A stretch of DNA of 8,177 nt from DASQDT01 sp036380435 (GTDB lineage: Bacteria > Acidobacteriota > Blastocatellia > Pyrinomonadales > Pyrinomonadaceae), in assembly GCA_036380435.1 (NCBI GenBank), contig DASVES010000059.1:1-8177 (forward strand), written 5' to 3'. Position 1 is the stretch's first letter; each line of letters opens with the position of its first letter. The notes beneath the pieces are model-generated. The model was not told the origin of the DNA. It was given only the letters and a program-made list of their open reading frames with translations, and did not search any database. The position numbers were made by a program, and so were the translations under genes. Below are positions 4,790 through 8,177 of this stretch, one piece after another.

Positions 4790-6649
4790 ATGCTTGAACG
4801 ACTCGGGCGCGTGCGCCTGCTCTACATCATACTCGGGACGCTCCTCGTCGTGGGGCTGCTGCCGTTGGGCGTGGCCGGCTGGATGCTTTCTGAAAGGAGC
4901 GCCGAGGAGCTTCGTTCGGTCGAGGGGCGCTATCAGGCGCAGCTCGTACAGGACAAGGCACGCCAGATTGAACTCTTCGGGCAACGCTACCGGGACGCGG
5001 TGACGGGACTTGCCAGCGCTTTCGAGCTGGCGGGCGGCGTGCGCGTGCTCGGCGACTCAAGCAGCGACGCACGGCTCCAGCGCGAAGTCATCAAAGACCC
5101 CAACCTTCTGGCGCTCGCCATCCTGCCCGTGGCGGGGACGCCGCAGGTGGCTTACAGGACTGACCTCATCAACCGCGACGAGGTGGACGAACGCGTCGGC
5201 AGCGCGCTGTCTGGAATGTCCGGGCGCGGGCTGGTCATCAGGGGGCCGGAGGTCATCCGTTCGAGCGTCGAGATGGGGCTGACGATTGCCGCGCCGGTGA
5301 TGGTCGGCGGCGAGGGCGGCGAGGTGGTCGCGGCCGTGGTCGCGGTCGTCTCCTTCCGAGAAGTCTTCAAGGCGGTGCAGCAGAACACGTCGCTCAGCGA
5401 GCGTGAGTTGCTGGAGCGCGGGCTGCCCGTCGTCTTCGTCGTCAACCCGGAGGGGCGCGCCGTGGCGCACCCGGATGGGAGAGTGGCCTTCTCCGAACGT
5501 TCGATGTCCGACCTCCGCGTCGTCCAGGACTGGCTTGCCACGGGCAAACAACTCAAGTCGGCGCTCGCGCCGTTCACGGTCGAGCGCGAGGGCCAACCCG
5601 TCGCGATGCTCGGGGCCTACGCCACGGCCAATCTCGACGGCAAGTCGCGTCTCGGCGTGATCGCCATTCAGGACGAACGCGCGGCGCTGCGCTCGGTCAG
5701 CGAGATGCGCCGGCAGATTCTCCTCATCAGCCTTTTCGCAGCGAGCCTCGCGCTACTCACCGGATTCTTTTTCGCCAAACAGTTGACGCGCCCCGTACAC
5801 GCGCTCGCCGAGGGCGCACACCGCGTCGCCGCCGGCGACTTCTCGCAGCGCATCGACGTGCGTGGCCGCACGGCGGAATTGGGCGACCTCGGCGAGTCGT
5901 TCAACAAGATGACCGACCAGCTCCAGCACTTCATCGCCGACCTCCAGCGCGCGGCGGAAGAGAACCGGCAGCTCTTCCTCGGCACCGTCAAGTCGCTCGC
6001 CGCGGCCATCGACGGCAAAGACCCGTACACGCGCGGCCACTCGGAGCGCGTCGCGCGCTTCTCGGTGGCCATCGGCGAGCGCATGGAACTGCCCGACGAC
6101 GAGATCGAGACGCTGCGCATCAGCGCGCTCCTCCATGACGTGGGCAAGATCGGCATCGACGACAACATCCTGAAGAAGCCCGCGGCGCTCACCGACGAAG
6201 AGTTCGAGGTGATGAAGCAGCATCCGCAAAAAGGCTTCAAGATCATGTCGCACATCCCGGCCATGCGCGACTTCCTGCCGGGCATGTACATGCACCACGA
6301 GATGATCGACGGGCGCGGCTACCCGCAGGGCCTCAGCGGCGACCAAATCCCCATGCAGGCGCGCATCGTCTCCGTCGCCGACACCTTCGACGCGATGACG
6401 ACCGACCGCCCCTATCAGCAGGCGATGAAGTTTGACGACGCACTGGCGCGTATCAAGAGTTTCGTCGGCACGCGCTACGACGCGCGCGTGGTCGCAGCCC
6501 TCGTCGAGGCGTGCGAATCGGGGCAAATCACGCCGGGTCGCGTGCGTCTCTCGAAGCGCTCGAAAGAGCTGGCGGCGTCACCGCGCCTCAAGGCCGCGTC
6601 CGGCGTCGGGCAGGCGGCGGCCGAGCCGGAGCCGACCGCGGTGGCCTGA
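4790..6649 (+). CDS. Membrane sensor HD-GYP cyclic-di-GMP phosphodiesterase (dCache-like, HAMP, HD-GYP)
   Basis: This 619-residue protein should degrade cyclic-di-GMP in response to a signal outside the inner membrane. Domains in order: membrane helix 1 (about 10-32); a large periplasmic sensor (33-305) with the two-lobed look of a double Cache domain; membrane helix 2 (about 309-329); HAMP linker (about 330-385, with the conserved KQLTRPVHALAEGAHRVAAGDF); a short helix; HD-GYP domain (about 395-580). Every key residue is present: H417 (TRGHSERVA), H449-D450 and K453 (LLHDVGKIGI), H478 (KQHP), H502-H503, the GYP of DGRGYP (510-512), D531 (VADTFDAMTTDRPY) and R540. It is therefore expected to be active. 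The last 40 residues are a basic, then Ala/Pro-rich, probably disordered tail. No good ribosome site precedes the ATG at 4790, but the first helix starts directly after it. The signal bound by the sensor cannot be told. Confidence 0.94.
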   Translation: MLERLGRVRLLYIILGTLLVVGLLPLGVAGWMLSERSAEELRSVEGRYQAQLVQDKARQIELFGQRYRDAVTGLASAFELAGGVRVLGDSSSDARLQREVIKDPNLLALAILPVAGTPQVAYRTDLINRDEVDERVGSALSGMSGRGLVIRGPEVIRSSVEMGLTIAAPVMVGGEGGEVVAAVVAVVSFREVFKAVQQNTSLSERELLERGLPVVFVVNPEGRAVAHPDGRVAFSERSMSDLRVVQDWLATGKQLKSALAPFTVEREGQPVAMLGAYATANLDGKSRLGVIAIQDERAALRSVSEMRRQILLISLFAASLALLTGFFFAKQLTRPVHALAEGAHRVAAGDFSQRIDVRGRTAELGDLGESFNKMTDQLQHFIADLQRAAEENRQLFLGTVKSLAAAIDGKDPYTRGHSERVARFSVAIGERMELPDDEIETLRISALLHDVGKIGIDDNILKKPAALTDEEFEVMKQHPQKGFKIMSHIPAMRDFLPGMYMHHEMIDGRGYPQGLSGDQIPMQARIVSVADTFDAMTTDRPYQQAMKFDDALARIKSFVGTRYDARVVAALVEACESGQITPGRVRLSKRSKELAASPRLKAASGVGQAAAEPEPTAVA

Positions 6650-6735
6650 AAAACGATGGAGACGATGCTTCGGTAGGGTGAAAGGTCTCGGGTTGGAGTT
6701 GAGGCCGCGTCCTGAATGTTGCGAGGGATAATTCG

Positions 6736-7572
6736 ATGACTCGGGAAACACAGTTGAAGGTGCTCGCGTTGGTTGCCGTCCTGTTCAGCGCCCTGTCGCC
6801 GACGGCCGCGGCACAGACGACGCGCGCCGGGAAGAAAGCTGCGACGGCGTCGGCGCAGTTGTCCAGAGGTAAAAACCCCGCGCTGCACGTGGCGCCCGTT
6901 GTCAACGGCGGCGAGACAATCGAGAGCATCTACGCGAGGAATCTCACGGGGATGGGCGGGTTATACGCTCTCTCCAAAATCAATTCGTACATCATGCGCG
7001 GGCACGTCATCCACTCGCTGTCTCCCATCCCCGGCGCCTTCGAGACGTACTTCAAGAGTCCGGGGCAAATGCTGTTGGTGATGAACACTCCGGCGGGGCA
7101 GTTCATACAGGGGTTCGACGGCCAAAAGAGTTGGATTCAGACCCCGTTGGCGTCGGCGAGTCTGATGGGGAAGCGTCCCGCGAGCATGCTCAACCCGGCG
7201 TCGGGGCACGGGCGCACTCGGCAGCCGGGCGTGGTCTACAAGGTGAAGGGCAAGACAAGGGTTGGCGAGAGGCAGGCCGACGTTGTCGAGGTCGTCATTC
7301 CGGGGGAGACGACCAGCACGGAGTACTACGACACGACGGACGGCCTCCTGCTGCGTGTAGACACGACATACAAGACGCCCGACTCGTCGGAGAAGATCAG
7401 GGTCGATATTTACATAGACCGTTACGCGGAGGTGAACGGTGTGAAAGTTCCCATCAAGGTGCGCTACGTTTTACAGGAAGCCACACTGACGGTGAGCATC
7501 TACGAGGTCAAGCACAACGTCGCGATCAACGACGCGTTGTTTTCGAGTCCGACACAGGCGTCGAAAAAGTAA
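6736..7572 (+). CDS. Secreted LolA-like (lipoprotein-carrier fold) protein
   Basis: This 278-residue protein has a clear signal peptide (residues 1-26: KVLALVAVLFSALSPTAAA|Q). The mature part resembles the loose group of outer-membrane lipoprotein-sorting or LolA-like proteins common in Acidobacteria. It shows alternating strand-like segments, a central FIQGFDGQKSWIQ (about 119-131), then YYDTTDGLLLRVDTTY (about 197-212), an RVDIYIDRYAEVNGVKVPIKVRY stretch (about 222-244), and a final VSIYEVKHNVAINDALFSSP. The pattern of a treated-substrate line, then 'Y..Y..V.GVK.P', then 'I.DALF..P' is typical of that group. Such folds bind acyl chains, but no substrate can be named here. There is no lipobox Cys and no haem motif. 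A GAGGGA seven bases before the ATG is a good ribosome site. It lies 86 bases after the HD-GYP gene and is probably cotranscribed with it. The heptamer repeat begins at the base after its TAA. Confidence 0.7.
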   Translation: MTRETQLKVLALVAVLFSALSPTAAAQTTRAGKKAATASAQLSRGKNPALHVAPVVNGGETIESIYARNLTGMGGLYALSKINSYIMRGHVIHSLSPIPGAFETYFKSPGQMLLVMNTPAGQFIQGFDGQKSWIQTPLASASLMGKRPASMLNPASGHGRTRQPGVVYKVKGKTRVGERQADVVEVVIPGETTSTEYYDTTDGLLLRVDTTYKTPDSSEKIRVDIYIDRYAEVNGVKVPIKVRYVLQEATLTVSIYEVKHNVAINDALFSSPTQASKK

Positions 7573-7654
7573 GGATGAGGGATGAGGGATGAGGGATGAA
7601 AAGGAGGCTTGATTCAGCCTTCATTTCATCCCTCATCCCTCATCCCTCATCCCT
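7573..7654. repeat. Heptamer inverted repeat, copy B (directly after the LolA-like gene)
   Basis: The left arm at 7573-7600 (three GGATGAG, then GGATGAA) and the right arm at 7625-7652 are perfect 28-bp reverse complements, each identical to the arms of the copy at 276-365. The loop is 24 bases (7601-7624) and contains its own small hairpin, AGGCT (7605-7609)/AGCCT (7616-7620). The right arm with the next base carries four CCC tracts (7630-7653), a G-quadruplex pattern on the minus strand. The first base of the element follows the TAA of the LolA-like gene directly. There is no U-tract after it. It could still pause transcription or protect the 3' end. Confidence 0.95.
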
Positions 7655-7668
7655 GATCTTCCCCCCCG

Positions 7669-7700
7669 ACCGCCGCACTGCTTTGTCGCAGTGCGGCGGT
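7669..7700. repeat. Perfect 13-bp inverted repeat overlapping a promoter
   Basis: ACCGCCGCACTGC (7669-7681) and GCAGTGCGGCGGT (7688-7700) are exact reverse complements with a 6-base centre (TTTGTC). The centre and the right arm's first base make up most of the -35 box of the promoter at 7683-7712. It could be an operator, a GC-rich REP-like palindrome, or part of the end of the upstream transcript, though no U-tract follows in either direction. Confidence 0.85.
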
Positions 7701-7712
7701 TCCGTCTATAAT
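7683..7712 (+). promoter_or_regulatory. Sigma-70-type promoter for the gene at 7763
   Basis: TTGTCG (7683-7688), an 18-base spacer and a perfect TATAAT (7707-7712). Transcription would start near 7719, leaving a leader of about 44 bases. The -35 lies inside the 13-bp inverted repeat, so a protein bound there would block the promoter. Confidence 0.6.
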
Positions 7713-7762
7713 CTTCAACTTTCCAACGTGTCGGTAATTCATGCGGGGGCATCGTCTATCTC

Positions 7763-8177
7763 ATGGGACTTTTCTGGCGTCGAAAAAAGGAAGACCGTTA
7801 CATCACTCTCGGCCTGAACGAGCCGGCCGGGGCTGAGGCCAAGTCCGTGCCGGCCGGGCCACCGGCGTTGGAGCCGCCGGCTGATTTATCCACCGGGCAA
7901 CAACCTGCGGGCCTCGCGCAGCCGAGACTGGAGCCGACGCCGGCCGGCGACGCGCCGACCCCGATGCCCGTCCACGAAGGCCGCGCCGGGACGCCCGTCG
8001 CCGACAGCGTCGTCGAGACAAAGACGCCGGCAGTCGAGTCTTTTAAAACGGCATCTGCCTCAACTCCGAAGCCGCCAACACAGGTAAGGACAAATGAGTC
8101 GGCGCGCGCGGACGCGGCAACTGCCCCGGCGCAACGTCCCGTGCCGCCGCGCTCGTCTTTCGGGACTTCGGTGCTCG
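7763..8177 (+). CDS. Basic-headed, Pro/Ala-rich protein, N-terminal part; possibly FtsY (SRP receptor)
   Basis: The frame opens at the ATG at 7763 and stays open for 138 codons to the right edge. It begins MGLFWRRKKEDRYITLGLNEP, a short hydrophobic-aromatic then basic head. A long low-complexity stretch rich in Pro, Ala, Thr and acidic residues follows to about residue 130. Then comes SSFGTSVL, where a folded domain may start. A short amphipathic membrane-contacting head plus a long variable acidic/Pro-rich linker before the folded part is the usual layout of FtsY, the receptor that docks ribosome-bound signal recognition particle at the membrane. The diagnostic NG GTPase domain lies outside the window, so this identity is only a suggestion; other proteins with disordered N-termini would fit. 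It has its own promoter (TATAAT at 7707-7712). A GGGGG about 13 bases before the ATG is a poor ribosome site. GC-rich third positions support real coding. Confidence 0.65.
   Translation, partial: MGLFWRRKKEDRYITLGLNEPAGAEAKSVPAGPPALEPPADLSTGQQPAGLAQPRLEPTPAGDAPTPMPVHEGRAGTPVADSVVETKTPAVESFKTASASTPKPPTQVRTNESARADAATAPAQRPVPPRSSFGTSVL

Noticed and set aside
7601..7607. AAGGAGG as a functional ribosome binding site
   Set aside because: No start codon at a useful distance; it lies in the hairpin loop and is more likely part of the repeat.
7573..7660. Rho-independent terminator after the LolA-like gene
   Set aside because: The stem is very strong but no U-run follows; the sequence goes into a C-rich stretch, and the same element occurs inside the mla operon.
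7596..7817. Small gene starting inside the second heptamer repeat, after an AAGGAGG-like site
   Set aside because: Its codons run through the repeat's other arm, the palindrome and the promoter, with no coding signature.

Overview
The window looks like GC-rich chromosomal DNA from an Acidobacteriota-type bacterium, possibly class Blastocatellia. This is an inference from three things: the strong GC third-position bias, the acidobacterial flavour of the sigma/anti-sigma/Spy cassette and of the secreted LolA-like protein, and the MlaE-MlaF-MlaD gene order. No rRNA gene or other firm taxonomic marker is present. I see no tRNA, CRISPR array, transposase or phage gene.

Layout. The left half is on the minus strand and reads right to left. 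First comes an envelope-stress cassette at 4442-2398: an ECF sigma factor, its zinc-finger (zf-HC2) membrane anti-sigma factor with a 4-base ATGA overlap, and a secreted Spy/CpxP-like protein 24 bases further on. A structured intergenic stretch follows (2085-2397). Then comes an Mla-type phospholipid transporter in the order permease MlaE (2084-1317), ATPase MlaF (1291-353) and the start of the MCE protein MlaD (263 to the left edge). The right half is on the plus strand: a membrane-bound sensor cyclic-di-GMP phosphodiesterase (HD-GYP, 4790-6649), a secreted LolA-like lipoprotein-carrier-fold protein (6736-7572), and the N-terminal part of a cytosolic protein that may be FtsY (from 7763). The two halves diverge from an AT-rich promoter region at about 4600-4690, which has good sigma-70-type promoters pointing both ways.

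How the genes may work together. Nearly every gene concerns the cell envelope: stress sensing (sigma, anti-sigma, Spy), lipid traffic to or from the outer membrane (Mla), lipoprotein or lipid carriage (LolA-like), and, if the last call is right, membrane targeting (FtsY). The HD-GYP protein links an extracytoplasmic signal to cyclic-di-GMP breakdown. This common theme is an inference from neighbourhood.

Most unusual feature. The intergenic spaces hold inverted repeats whose arms are tandem heptamers. Two copies 7.3 kb apart (276-365 and 7573-7652) have identical, perfectly complementary 28-bp arms made of GGATGAG-type heptamers. A third, degenerate one (2287-2392) has arms built from a different heptamer (CGTAAAT type). 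All three lie at or across a stop codon, in the same orientation relative to the upstream gene for the two identical copies. They resemble in principle the heptanucleotide short tandem repeats of filamentous cyanobacteria. They look like a dispersed small repeat family that lodges at gene 3' ends.
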